From NCBI RefSeq assembly GCF_040115645.1, contig NC_089542.1:5456001-5520000 (forward strand): 64,000 bases of DNA, given 5' to 3'. Each line of letters begins with the position of its first letter. Position 1 is the first letter of the stretch. Shown piece by piece: positions 11,420 to 26,200 of this stretch. Source of the DNA: Euwallacea fornicatus. Its lineage: Eukaryota; Arthropoda; Insecta; Coleoptera; Curculionidae. Position numbers and translations under genes: made by a program. The notes beneath the pieces were generated by a model. It did no database searches. It worked only from the letters and a program-made list of their open reading frames with translations, and had not been told where the DNA came from.

Positions 11420-14243
11420 GATTAGGGTGCATAAAATGTGAAAAAATTTATTTTCGCGCATAAATTTACATCTTTTATATGGGGAAAATATCAGGGTTTC
11501 CACTTTTGTTCTAGCGACATTTGAACTACGAAGTTTACGTCTAAAAATAACAGCTATACAAGGTGTTTGTCAAAATGTTGTTCAAAGAATTTCAAGGTAA
11601 TTTTTACTTCCAAAAATATGGGAAATATGTAAATGGTTGTTTGTCGAAATACAGGGTGTTCAAGATTGACAATAATTCTCAATCTTTGCCTTACAGCTCC
11701 CAGCGTTTATGCGATATTTAGTTTAAATTTGAATTTGAGGTGAGTACCACTTTTGAGGATGTATACCATATGTCATCTCGGTTGAACTTATAAGGTGATA
11801 GTTATTTTTGGTTTAGGCTAGATTTTAGACATGGTATAAAACATATTTACTCTGTATTTCAGCAACCATGTATTTCCGGACCGATATTTATAGAATTTTT
11901 TTCGTGTTTTTGTATATATAATACATCTCTGAATTTTTCATAACACCCTGTATATATGTATAAGCAATATTATTCAGAAGTTTCTGGGTTTGAGTACAAA
12001 ACTGGAATTCTAACAATGGAATTTAGTGCAAATTTACGTTTAGAAAATTTTGGACTAACTTAACTCACCGAGTTTGTTTAATTCACTATTTTATTCTAAT
12101 AATTTGGTGTTTTAAACTAACTGCACAAACTGAATGATATTTCGTTAAAAAATATGGCGAATTTGTCCTTTTGTTTTGGGAGTGTACTTAATGTCATTTA
12201 TACGACAAATAGTAAGTCTTTTGTGCAAGACAAATTAAGGACTTCAACACCTTCAGGACGTTTGCTTGTTTGTACATAACATTAACTTTATCTCTTCAAA
12301 TTCACATAAAAACTATTACAATTTCTCTTCTGAAAACTTCCTTAGGAAAATTGTCTAAATCAGCGAATAGGCAACAAATAATACACGTTTACCCAAGTAA
12401 AATTTGTCAAAAACGGGGTACATCAATAGATAATATTAAAACATATTCCAGAATATAATATTAAAATACATTCCAGAAAATCATATCCCTTGTGCTCTAC
12501 CAAACGTGTGTTCTCAAATCAATTAAGTCTAATATTTTCTAAGCAAATAAATATAAACTAAAACCAAAATTTACATTTTTGCACTTGAACTGAGCCCCAA
12601 ACCTTAGCTGCGGATTTAGATATATTTTGGAGAGTGGTGTGATACTGTCAATGGAATATTCAGTACAGACTCATTTATTGAAAGTTATAAAATAATTAAA
12701 TTAATCAAATATTAACCCTTTCTACTAATAATTTGCTTTTTTGAAGTCAAAAACACTATTTAAAACGGAAAAAAATGTTTAGGATGTCAGCGCACCTGTT
12801 GCCATCTATGTGGCAACGACGAAACCTTGTTAAATTTCGCTGAGCATATTATTGATATTATCGAAACTTAGAGCTATGGCCGATGGGTGACGAATGAATA
12901 AAAAAAATTAATTAATAATGAGAAATGTTTTTAAAGAAATTTTTATATTCTTAAAGGGACTTTTAGAGCCAGTGGTGATATGTTACCTTCAATTATAAAT
13001 TAGATTTAAAATTATGAATGTTCTTTGTAATGGATGACTTCTATTTAGGTTGTTTAAATTTTATATGCTCCACATATAAGGGCAAATTGCATCAATGAAC
13101 TTATTTCTGTACTTAGTTGTAAGTTAGATAGGTAGTAAATGTGTAAATATTTGAAAAATATCTCATCTTCAACTTGCGACAACCATACGGAACATTCCAT
13201 TAGATATAATCCATTAGGTAATAAGGAAGTAGATTTGTTATTTGCCGCTTTATTATACCATTTTTCTATGAAGATGGCAGCTGAGGAGATACCGATAATA
13301 GTGGTTTTATGAGTATATTTATCACCACATTTTCTCATATGTATTTGGCCATGTGTGCAATACTACAAAGGATGTAAGAGATGTTTGGTTACACCTGCTC
13401 CCAATAAAATTGCACTTCCCATGTTACTGTTGGCAGTATTTATTTAATAAAAGTGAAGCCACATATGTATATGATAATACCGTACTAAAATAATATCTTA
13501 TCTAGTTTGGGAACAATGGTTCGTATTTTTAATAAATACACACACGTACAATTCTTAACTACTAAGGGCCTCTCGTATAAGATAAATTGCTTGGTTTTGG
13601 CCTCTAACACACACATATGGAACGCTTTTATTTTTTAGATAATATGTACAGATTACTTATAATGTGAATGCTAAATGCGTATTTTATAAATATATATTTC
13701 TCCAATAGTTTTTTTGCAAACACTAACAATGATCAGTCGTTTAAAACTCATTATTTAGGTATGTAAGTATGTATTACCGAATCTGTAACAACAAGTCCTC
13801 AAAATACTAAGCTTTTTTCGTCTAAAATTTGCGATTTCGAATGTTTGATAAACAGATATAGTGATACAGATTACAATCGAAATCACCAAAATAAATGTAA
13901 ATAAGCTTAGAGCTATGATATGACTTCCATACATACGATAATTGCTATAAAAGTTGATTTGTTCAATTCTTTTTGCCATAATTCTAAGATATAATAATTG
14001 TGCTATTAGAAACAAGTACGATAATATACAGGGTTTATTTTTATTCACACCTTTATAACTATAAATTTGATGTAAATAAAGTTGTTGTTTTTTCATAATC
14101 ATTGTATGTTTTCATTATTCAAAACCATTAATATTACCAATACCAAAAATCTTTTTCTTTCAACGAATACTAAATATTTCTTTCAATGTACACAAATCGC
14201 TATTTATAACTCAATAAATTACCTTAAAGCCATACTAAATAAT
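11420..14243. other. Non-coding interval between convergent SPSB3-like and fasciclin genes
   Basis: No recognisable gene. The interval includes a small terminal-repeat element at 11649-11953 and a minus-strand frame at 13755-14102. That frame encodes one strong hydrophobic segment (ALSLFTFILVISIVICITI) just beyond the end of the fasciclin gene. I could not join it to that gene in frame, so it is noted only as a possible alternative membrane-anchoring exon. Confidence 0.4.
11649..11953. mobile_element. Small element with ACAGGGTGTT inverted ends
   Basis: ATACAGGGTGTT at 11649-11660 is mirrored by AACACCCTGTAT at 11942-11953, bounding 305 bp without coding capacity. Similar CACCCTGTA or ACAGGGT ends occur near 14029, 44530, 46548 and 49620. 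This suggests a dispersed family of non-autonomous DNA elements. The inverted match is only 12 bp. Confidence 0.4.
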
Positions 14244-17200
14244 TTATTTAGGGCTGGACACGTTTTGCGCAGGCCCCATTGTCGTAAGCTCAACTCCCCC
14301 TTTTCCCCCATCCCCCAAAAGAACCTCAGCGTCATTCTCCTCACTCAACTCACCAGTGACACTTTCTATGTCACTTTCCGAAGTGAATTCACCCAGATTT
14401 ACGGATGTTTCAGTGACTTTACTGGAAACTTCCGGATTACTTGTGGATTTAACATTAATGTTTCCTCCTATCGGCATTATTGGCACTTTTATCGTGTTGT
14501 AGAGGACTTTGTCGATGTAGAACATGGTTCCTAGATTGTAGACGAATACTTCGCTTTCGACAATCTGAGCGTCGTTTATGTAGACATTGTCTGAGAACAG
14601 AGTAAATTAAGATGGAATTTATCAATAAAAGGGAAAAATGTAGTCGTACGAATTTAAATCAATTTATTTTTCGTAGCGAAAATATTAATTAGTAAATTTA
14701 ATTGTAAAAATGAATTAGAAACTGTGCAAGAAGCTTGAAACTTCTTCAGGGAGAATTAGTTAGAAGCGCATTCCGATAGTAGGCAGTGGTGTTGTTGTTT
14801 TAGCGTGTACTCTTGAAGAGTTCAGAAAACATTTGATAGATGGCGCCACGTAAAAAATCTTATAAAAATTATATTTCCTCTCAATTACCATTGTTGGGAT
14901 ATTAACTAATCAATTAAGATGTAAAAACGTTATTAAAACAGTTGAACAGTATCCAAAAACCATCACCATCTAAAAAAACCATTTGGAGTGCGTTTCAGTA
15001 GATAACGATTACGTTACTATCATTATTTATTCTTGTCAGTAATTCAGTTATCACTTTATAGGTGGTGCCACATATAAAATTGCGTTGAAACCAACTCAAG
15101 AACCACTCATTTATCATTGCCCTGAAATCGTTGTCTATAGGTTCCTTTAATTATCATTATTACATTATCTTATGTCGTATGTGGGAGTATAGCCATTTAG
15201 TTCACTAAACAGAGTTAGATAATGTAGAAGAAGTCTTCACATTGAGACCAATATCAACTCTTATAAAATTGTAAAGCTAACAAAATCTACCCACCTTTCG
15301 TTCTGTTAACGAACAACGTCTGATTTCCCAACGTCGTAAGCTCTGCTCTGTCTTTTAAATCCTTGTCATAGAGCCGTCCTTTCACGAAATGATTGAGCAA
15401 TATTTGCAAACCCTCTCCATTTGAAAGGTAATTATCGGGCATTTTATCGAGGCCCACTTCCTCGAAAGCAGTGTCTGTGGGCACAAAGAAGGTGTAACCC
15501 GCCCCCGAAACATGGGGTGCCAAATCGGCCAAATTCAAAAAACGAGTGATGTGAGTGAATCTAAAAAAATATATTTTGTCAAATTAAAAGGGCCAACACG
15601 GATTGTGATTATTTGTAAACTACATCCCTAAGTTAAGCATAATCCCCTTTAGAACGTGCAAAATTGCTCTCCACCAGTTTAGTATCCATAGAGAAATTTC
15701 CGGAATACGAAGCTCACTTAGCCTCCAAATGGCTCCGGCACATAACCATTACTCAAAATTCAATCTCGGCTTTCGGTGTTTGTGTAATATTGATTAGTTC
15801 AACAGGTGTTTAATCCAATTACGCAAAACGACTGCACTTACCGCTTGTCTCTTTCGAGGGCCAAAAAGGCGTGCGATAAGAACTGGGCCCCGAACCATGG
15901 AAATGCCAATAAGGGCGGCGTTTCTTTGTCCCGATGCTGTTGATGTAACTTCGAGACGACCGACTCGCTCACAAACAAGACTTCTCCAATAAACATGATA
16001 TTGCCTTTTTCAACAGGAGTATCCCCTTTCACCACCGCTGCTCCATTCACTGTTAACCCAGCTGGAAGAGGAATTTATTTAGTGCATACAGGAGGATCAA
16101 CAGATACTTAGTTCTTCCTCGAAAATACTAGAAATCATCCTCATGAGTTGTAATCGCTAAAAAATAGTGAATAATGGAAAGAGTGTTTATCAGTTTAAAT
16201 TATTATTACTCTTGCGTTTCCAATTAGCCGCTTTAGTCTGGATTACAGAGAAAATAAGGTGCTCTAAGTTTGGACCCTTTGTAAGCTTTATAACAAATTA
16301 ATATTCCGTTATCTGCTACTTCAGTATTCTATTTCAATGATTATCGCTGACACCGTTAAACCGTTAAGTTTAATGAGAGTCAGATCTAAGCAAGATGAAA
16401 ACTCAGAGAACAATGTTTTATTCGTATCTCTCAAGCTCTGTACGTATTTTACGCAATATTTACGTTATTATGATTTTCATAAACTTAAGGAATTTTTGCA
16501 TTTAGAATCCTGTATATAAGACGTTTTGACTGATACATCGCGGACGTATTTTTTTTTATCGGAAAATGTGTATCTCTTTCTAGGTTTAGTGCAAATTTCT
16601 CTGAGGAAATTCTTCAATTTCAAGTTTTCAAATGGTCAAAATTAACCATATCGACTTTTGATAACTCTACAGCGTATTTTTTTTTAACTTAAGAACGTAG
16701 TTTCCTCTATGTGCTACCTGTAAACTTCAATTTTAAGTAACATTTCCATTCTGAAAAGTCAAAATATACATTTACAAGTCTTCAATTAATAAACGCAAAT
16801 ACATTGAGTGCAATTTTAGGAAAACTGCAATCTCAACTTGCAGGGTCAACAAACAGAATAATTTTCGTGTTAAACACTACCACCACAGATGTTTGCTTTT
16901 CGTATAAGCGCAAACATCTCTCAAATTATAAACGCGAAGTTTATTTAATAAACACTCCATGATATCACCCCTTTAGGGATGAAGGAAGCGAAATTCGCAT
17001 GATGAAAAATACCTACGAGTCCTCCTAAAATGGATATCCTTCCCTCCCAAAGTCTGGACTACTTGACCATCCTTAATTGTGTCCTGTTTAAGCCTGCCTT
17101 TTACGAAATGATTAACTATAACACTTTCGGTGAATTCGGGAACGCTGAATGGATAAAACCCCCAGTCTATAGGGTGCCATCTTTGGAAAGCGTGGTCCGT

Positions 17201-20200
17201 CGGGACGAAAACCGTGTACTCCTCGCCTGGAAATAGATGAAAACGATTTAGTCTTCGGCTTTTGAAGTTTCGACTTTATAGTCGTGCTGATATCCTGATT
17301 ATCTTCCATTATTTTTAAATTAGATTCTTTATCAAGAGTAATGACTGGGGCGAGATTTGGCGCATCGTTCCGGCTTTGAGAACGGTTTTTGTCCTGGAAC
17401 GTTTCGTTTGGAGCTAAGTAATAAATGAAGGGGTAGGTGGAAATGGACGTTACAAATGATAGGGGCACAAGGATGGTATAATAAAATATGTAAAGCGGAA
17501 ACGATGATTTTATTAGGAATTACTGGAGCAAATGACACATGTGCTTAATCAAAGCGATTGAAAACACGAAATTTTACTTCAATTGTAATATTAAGAATAC
17601 ATCTCTTGGAACAACAGGACTTTCTGTAGAACAAAGAAAGCCATGACACCTGCGATTACGTCACGACAAATTATTAAGGACATTATTGGGAACAAAAGAA
17701 CCGCGCTGTGTTGCCATTTGCTGAGGAAATTAGAAGATAATTGAATTTTCTGTGATTGCTTGATTCGGTCAGATGATACGGTTACTACATATTACATTCA
17801 AAGCTGGAACATAGTGTCTTTTCTTTATTATATAGCATAGTGTGTTTGTCACGATTACAAAAAAGTTGATTTTTATATAATATTTTAAAAGCTATTCATA
17901 TACACATTTCAGATTTCTATGACGTATTTTTACCCAAACGGGCGTAGTATTCTCTACGTTTACTGGAAATTTAACTGAAATAATTTTTCAACTTTATACG
18001 TTAAAATTTTCGAAAGAATCCAGAACGCTATTTCACTCTTGTGGACAATTTTTTAAACGTAAACGTAACTAACTTACCTACTTTGGTAACTTTAAAATTG
18101 TAAAATTATTCGTGTGGACTCTTAAGGTGCCTAAGGCTTATTTATTCTACAAAGAGAGGTAGTATTATTTAAGTTTAAGAGAAATTAAATAGACGTCATT
18201 TATTCACTTTAAAGTTTTCCAATTTTGAAAGAAAAACATCCATGGCGAGTTTTGATACGTTTATAGCGTAAACCACGAAACTTGGCAACTGCAATTACGT
18301 CACTACAACCAATTAACAATATAGATCTTTTTTAAACAAAAGATCCACGCCCTGTTGCCATTGCCCGTACTGATTACCAAAGAACTGATTGCTTGATTTA
18401 ATCAACAACTTTTGACCCATAGAATTTAACTTATCCACGGTAGGTTTAATGGTCGTGTCCCTTGAGTAATTATACAGAGAGTAGAACACATATTCTTTAA
18501 AAAATGCACTTTCGACTCACAAAAATTTTAAATTATATCTGACTTTTTGAGAACTATTTTGAGCGTGTTTTTAAATCAGTTTTGATCAATTCAGATAACT
18601 GATCAATGACATCAAACTGAGGAATTTTAAAGCAGCCTCAAAAACTCTTAAACATTTCATTAAATTTTGATTTTTTTCATATTTTTTTTTCTCAAGCATA
18701 TGCAAAGTTGACTGCCGATATGCTTGATTGACAGCTTTTACACGTATCCCTCAAAAATAAAAGAACGGTGCCGCGTTGCCATTTATTGATTGGATGAGCT
18801 TGCAGTTTCTATATTATTAAGCAGACACTTGAAAAATATGGACAAGTTTAATGAAATAACCTTAGGCACATAATAACCTCGCATGAGCTCTGCGTTAATT
18901 AAAATTTAATTTAATAATTCGGAAACATGGTCGGAACACTGGATGTCACTAAAAGAAGATTAACAGCTTTTTCGGAAATTAACCATTAAAACAAAACAGT
19001 GCGACGTTGTCATTTATTGAATAGGTTACTATTTGATGTCGCTACAACAACTTGAAAAAGTTGGACAAAGTTTTTGAACAGGTTTGCTAAATGAGCTTAG
19101 CCTTAATTACCTTTTGATAATTAAGTAATATTCTGGCAACTCTATCTACCGATGTGAGAGTGTTGATAGTTTTTATTTTTCATTAGGACAAAAGAGCAGC
19201 GTCGAGTTGCCATTTACTGATTTTGAATTTCGCTAATGCTGAAGAAACTGTTGACAAACTAAACCTAAACAGCTTTGCTTCAGTTACAGTTTGATAATTT
19301 AAGAATATTCTGGCAGCATTGAAGTCAACTATAACAATATTGACAGCTTTTACGTAATTTGGAATTGAAACAAATGAATAATGCTGCGTTGACAAACATT
19401 TAATTTTTTTTTTATATTTGAACCATTGCAATCTGAAGTGCCTCGAATTGTCTTTAAGGAAAAATTTCCATAGCAAAGTTTCTCTAGTTGTTCCGCGCTA
19501 AATAAAGTAATTTTGGTCGATTTGAGCTGATCTTAGGGAAGTACCTTTTAATGGATAACTGACATCGTTCGGTCATTCTTCGTGTTTATTACTGTTTAAG
19601 TCTTAACTTATTTCCGGATCATCCACCTTAAAGTGAATCCCGTCCACTGGAATAATGGTAAGGTCAGGTAATTTAAATCAATTTCCATCCTAATAGAAAG
19701 GCTGACACGCAATTCGCCCCCGAATTCGCCCCTATCGTGCATTATTGGGATCACCCTTTTTTAGTAGGGAGGCAGATGTTTCCGAGATTTTTTTTAATAC
19801 TTCAGCGCAACATGGCATGCTGTTTATGTATTTTGCTTGCACGTTCTTTCCTGTACTATGACAGATTGGCAGTTTGATGGAAAGTCTTTACTATAAAAAC
19901 AAGTCAACCATAAAAAAAAAATCCTGGTAGACGGTGAACCATAAACGTTGAGGGCGTTGATTGAGCAATTCGCCATTTACTATCAGATATTTGACTGACA
20001 ACTGATAACAGATGAACTTATCTAAGACGTGTCCACTTTAGTTTTTTTTTCGCGATTTCTCTTTATAAGAAACACTCAATTTACCTTCATTCAGCAATCG
20101 AGAGACATTTGACCTCGATACGAAGTGCTGGAAGACCCTAACTCGGCTCTTGAGGAACGACAGCACTTCCATCACGTTCTCCACGAACGACGTGTTCGAT

Positions 20201-23200
20201 TGATTCTTGCCGGCCTCTTTGGTATCTAAAACAGCCGAAAGCGGCTTGATATTCGCTTGTTTCGCATTTGAGGCCGGAGGCGAGGACGTCGGCTGCCCGC
20301 TCATGTCCCTCATCGTTATTGGGTCCTCGTCGGGGAATAGATAGCTGTCCACTACGATGAGAATCCTGCGTGGAATTCACCGGTAAGAAACCCCCTTTAA
20401 AAATCTCATGATAAGATACCCATTAGGAACTTCAATATTCTTCTCCAAAACTGAGGCATTGTTGGCCTTGATATTTCCGAGCTTTTCCAACCTGAGCGTC
20501 ACCAAGCGGCCGCCCAAAGTCGGCAGAGAAATTTTATCTTCTATGGTATTAGTTAAGTCTAGTTTGGTGCCCAGAACCACGTGGTCCAGCAGCAACCTCT
20601 TCACCAGTTCGGGCTGTCGCAGCAGGTTCTCCGCCCTGTTAGACTGCGAGTTCTTCGGGGCGAATATCGTGAAAGGTTTATCTGCAACAATAAATAAATC
20701 TTGGGAACTGCTTAACTAAAGTCGATAAGATTATCTTAACGATAGCCATTATTTCGAAACGAGCCATTAAACTTTTCATTCGTTGCAACGGATCAGATTG
20801 TGTGCCCAATTCGAGGCGCACGAGGAGAGAATACGATAAACTTTATACCCCCCCAAATATAGAGAAACGGAGATTTGATATCGCTGATATTAAATTTATT
20901 CTAGGCGAAGGAGGAATTTTATTCCTGTTTTCATGCCATACGGCCTAAAATTAGGTTAGGGACAGGGAAAAGTTCTTTGCGGAAGATTGGCTAAATCAAA
21001 GAAATAGTAGCTGCATCTAAGTGTATTACACATCTTGAAATTATCAGGGAACCGTCTCCAGGAAGATCAAACATAGCTCCACACTATCCTAAAATGCCCT
21101 TAAATTTGTCAAAAGCACGACCACATAACTCTTCTCCAAGGAGAACGTCTCATAAACTCAAACTTTCCTTAGAGTTAAAGTAGCCTCCTCCTCGTCAAGG
21201 AAAACTACATTTAAACGCTTTGCTTTGATGTCATAAAGCAAAACTGAAACCATTAAATATCTGATCTAAAGAAAACTTAAAAATACGGGGAAAGGTATAT
21301 GGGGAGAAGCAACAGTAATAAATCTTCACGTTAGGGAAGTTTCGCTATAACAAATCATGCTCTCGAACCTTTTAATTGGTCTAGGAAACAAGTTTTCTTT
21401 CCCGGAAACTGGTTTAATGAAACTTGGAAGATAATGAAAATTAATAAGGGTAATTGCGTGTGGCTCCATCTGGTAGGGATGTTGGCAAGTAAATTAATAA
21501 AAGGAGTATTTTTAAGCAAAAAATTTGAAGTTTGTTAAATTGTAAATCGATGGTGTTGATACTCCTGTCACTGGAAATTTTGACAATATCTTGATAATTA
21601 AATTTTTTTCAGAGAAAATCAATATGTCAAATTTTGACAGATCAACTTAACAAATGAGACAAGGAACAGTGGTAGTTGTTATAGTTCCACAAATGTACAG
21701 ATAGAAGATGCAGTTTGAATGTGTTCAAATTATGGCTTATTTTTCTGACTTTTTAATCATACTGTAAGATTAGAAAAAGAAATCATGTAAAAAACTCATT
21801 CGGAGGTGGTATTTTATGCCGCTCGTGTCATGTTGTGGAACCTCTTGTTCCGCACATCTCGCAAAATTCCTGAAATAAAAATATGCTTTTCCTAGTTGGT
21901 TATAAAAATGTCTATTTTCAGTGAATTTTCGCATGTTAAAGAAATTAAATTTATGTCAGTCATATATCAAGTACTCCATCCCTTTTTAACAAGAACATTT
22001 GGCTCATTTTCTCAATTTAGGGACAAATTTGGCATATTCTGCAAAGCCTATAACAATTTTAATATTTATCTAAATTAAAAATTATGACATATCTAATGCA
22101 AAATTGATTTCTACTCATATGTACTTCAAAAATCGAAAATCGACAAGGAGATGTTTTTGCAAATTAAAACGAGAGTCCTCTAGATTGAGATTTGGAAGAA
22201 ATTCAACCTTTCTATACCAAGAAACTTCGCTATCCTCAATTCACTTTAAGGAAATTTCTGAAGACTTGATTGTGGAAAACTTTTAATTTCTGAGCTAACC
22301 TGTGTCTTTGATTGCGAAATTTCATTGATCAAGTCTCTTAAACTGAATATAAGAAACATTTCTAGACTTTTTATTACAGGAAGTATCTGTAAGCCACCCT
22401 AATCTTAAAGGTCTCTGGAGATTTACAGTAACGTATAACGTAAGGAAACTTGAGAGAAAACTCTACGCTTAGTTTATAGTTTCCTTAAACCATAAGACGC
22501 TTTGTTAAAATTCCATATTAAATTTTAACGGTGTCAAAATTGACAGATAAGTGCTAACGAAACTTTTCTTGTTGACTTTAATTAAACTTTACTACAATTC
22601 AGATTTAATTACGCCAATTAATGTTTTTTTTTGTGAAGTTTGAATAATGACCTCTCTCAGCTGCCTGTTTTGATTAATTTTTTACCATGAAAACAATTTT
22701 GTTCGAAAACACATTGGATGAAAATAAAATAGAAATACTAACATTTTATTTTATGTTTTCAATATATTAAAAATTAATTATTATTTGATGAACTGACTTT
22801 AATATCAATGATATAATCTGAAAGATGAATTGAGTCGAAGACCATCTAGTTCAGTTCAGGATAATTTTCGTTGTAGAGTCTTAAGTATAGGTTTCACGGC
22901 CTACATTAAAGAAACTATAAAGCTAGCTTAAACCGTTTTTTACGCTATACGCCACACGCCTTATTTCTTGTGGATACACTATGATATATTCGGACATACT
23001 ACTATGACGAGTCTTTAACAGTTTTTTAGATTTTTCCTGTGGGATGGTTCTGGGTCATGAGCTGACTGACTTAAAAGAAATTTTTGAATATCTTTAATTA
23101 CGAGAAATTTCTGTAACACAAGTCGACCTTAAGGATCGAGAATTCGCTACAGTTGTAACTAGGAGAGGTCTCCGCAATATCTAAATTGACCTGTCTGTAA

Positions 23201-26200
23201 CCTAAAGTAATCTAAATTGAATTTAAGGAGAACTGGGATTTTAATAAGAATCAAGAAGTATCCAAATGATTTTTGGAAAGTTTCTGTAACCAGTTTCAGT
23301 AACAGTAATAAATCTTTTAGACGTTAGGGAGGTTTGGCTGTAGCAAATCATGCGCTGAAATCTTTTTATTGACTTAGGATCAAATTATTAATGTGTTGTT
23401 AACTTTAACATCAAGCTAGTTTCCATAGAAATTGAGAATTTAACCAACAGCTAGGCTCTATTTCGAGACTTTTATGCAAATTAGACTGTAGCTAAAGTTG
23501 CTAACACATTAATAATTTGGTCTTTAATGAAACTGGGAAGCTAATAAACGTGAATAAGGGTAATTGAGTGTAGCTTCAACTAGTAGGGCTGTTAAAAGTA
23601 CTTAAAAGCAGAAAAGGTGTAATTTTGAAGTAAACAAAAACAAATAGTTCATATTTGTTTAATGGTATAGGCAGATGGCGCTAGTGGTTTGAAGGGCCCA
23701 TATAGTAATATCATTATTTAACAATATGTGTGATTGAGTACAAAATAATCATGTTTAGGCTGATTTAAATTATCCAACTCCTTAACGAATACCTGAGTTT
23801 CCTAGTTAACAACGAAATTTCGCAAATTGTTCTCAGTGCAAAATTTGAACCTTTTTGGCAGGCTTTAATTGAGAAATATGTGATGAACTAATAGCGTTGA
23901 GCGTCGTGAAGCTACATGTTTTCCTAGAGATGAATCTAATGCACAAACTGACAATGGCAAGATATGTATAAGTATATAAAATAAATATGGATGTAAATTA
24001 TAAGAACGTAGCAGTGTGGTCATGGAAATACCGCTTTATGTCTAGAATATTCGCTTTTATTCCCACAAATGTTTGATAAGCCTCCGGCTGATGCAGCAGC
24101 TACCCGGAGCACTGCCGCAATTGCTCAAACGGTTTTTTTCTAACCTGATTTTGCGGCATATCATTTTCACTCTAAAATTTGAGGACGATTTTTATACACA
24201 ACATAATTTTATGCTACTTATTTCAATGAAGTTTTCATGATGCGATTACTCATTCATAAGGTGTACATTTAAAGCAATATTATCATCGGTAACGCTCATT
24301 TCAATTTCATAAATTCAAATGGGGTTACAAACTCGCGGAAGCATCAGAGAATCCAATAATTCCATCAAACCGGCCTTCTAATTCAGTTTATACCGTAACT
24401 ATTCCGCATAAGAGGTCTTATAACTTTGATAGATTAATTCGATTAGTTCGGATTGATATTAGTGCTAAAGGAAGCCACCAATTTCGCGAAGTTCGCGTAC
24501 TTTCCTCGATCAATCAATCACTCCATAGTTCGTTAGTCAGCGAAAAAGCGGTCTTAATTCATTACTGGGAAGAAAGATTTAAGGGATGTTTAGCGAAACA
24601 TAGGTGTCAATTACAGGGCTATCCATTAATTTCTTCTGACATGCCCTATACCACTTTGGTCGTAAATTAAAGATGTCTCCTCTGCGAGGGAATGAATTTA
24701 GTCCGATTGACGTCATGCATAATATGAATGTTTAATCATTCAATGTATAGATTTGTGTTCTAGGGTCCAATTTTTCGAACTACTGGTAACTTTGCCGGCA
24801 AGATGGATTTCATAGAAACGACGATATAAGAGCGGAGCATTGGTGAATTCCTCTATTTTCATGGATATTATTTTGCTGACAAAGTTTCCAAAACCGAACC
24901 TAAGGGGCATAATTTATCTCGGGCTTTCCCCTCAACTGATTTGAAGCCCAGTAAAGAATTAAAAGGGGTTTCTCTGTTTTATTTGCACTTGGCATGGCTC
25001 ATGTTTTAATTTGCAAATTTTAATCAAAACAAGAGCCGCTGTCTGCGACCAGTCTTGCAGCTTTAATCCTCCGTTTCTCCATTTCATCCTTCACTTGTCA
25101 AGAGTATTACAACACTTGTATAACTACAAACATTCGAAAACAATCTCTATATATTATCGAGAACTATTTGAATTTCCAGAGCCGTTTTAAATTGAACTCT
25201 GAACCGATGAACTCTGCCTGCATGGGCACTAATGGAGTTCGAAAAAGGAAATGTATGTCGTTCCGGATCAGATATCTAGAACTTTATGTTGATAAGTTTC
25301 TAGACTAAACTTGTGCCGGTTTTTTCGCACTAGGAATTACGAAATTCTGTTAAAACAAGGCAGTGTCTCATATCCCTTTATCGCACAATGTAAATTCAAG
25401 TGGGGAGGCCATTTGAGTTTCCTGTGACGTTTTAACTGCAACTCCAGTTGCACAACAGATTACAGAGCAACTACATGTATACTAATAGAATCTGAAAAAG
25501 GAAATGTGTATCCCTCTATATCAGATAACAAAGGCTTTATGCTGATGACTTTTCGAATGAACAAGTCTCCTGTGTTTCAGGTGAATGTGAATGGACCCGC
25601 ACGGGGAATCTTAATTATAAGTCAAGCATTTAGGTAAATATCTCGTGGAATCATTTTTAGTTTTAACATGCATTTCTTTAGAATCAGAAAATCGCGAAAT
25701 TTTCTAATAATTCGAATACTAAGAAATATGTGGTAAAGAGTGGTAGATTTAAGATTTTTTTTTGTTCAGCTCTTATAATTTCTGAAATTTTGGATCGAAT
25801 TTGGAGTGTGCATTACGCGTAACAATTCTCTTTAATAAGCATATCAAAGGAGCAAATCTGAAACTTTGATACCGTAATGTATGTACATAACTATTTTATT
25901 TTGCAACTTTCAACCACCCCTACAAAGGATGCAGATAAATGAAATGCCTTGCATATGGGAGCATTTTTTTCTCATTTGAGGAATTCCAACTAATGGAATT
26001 TTTCTGAATGAGGCAGACGCATAGAGCTCTTTCTTCCTGTTAAAAACACAGGAGTGACCTACGTGTTTCACACATCTAAACTACATTCGAAAATAAAATG
26101 TTAAAATTTCCCTTTGCTACGGCTCTGAAATTTGGGGCAATTATATTATGAATATTTTCGAAAATCACTCACACTCGAAATTTAAAAATGAACGACTAAA

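Noticed and set aside
13054..14102. Hydrophobic minus-strand frames that could be chemoreceptor fragments
   Set aside because: Only single membrane-like segments and none of the conserved motifs of insect receptor families; AT-rich DNA produces such frames easily.
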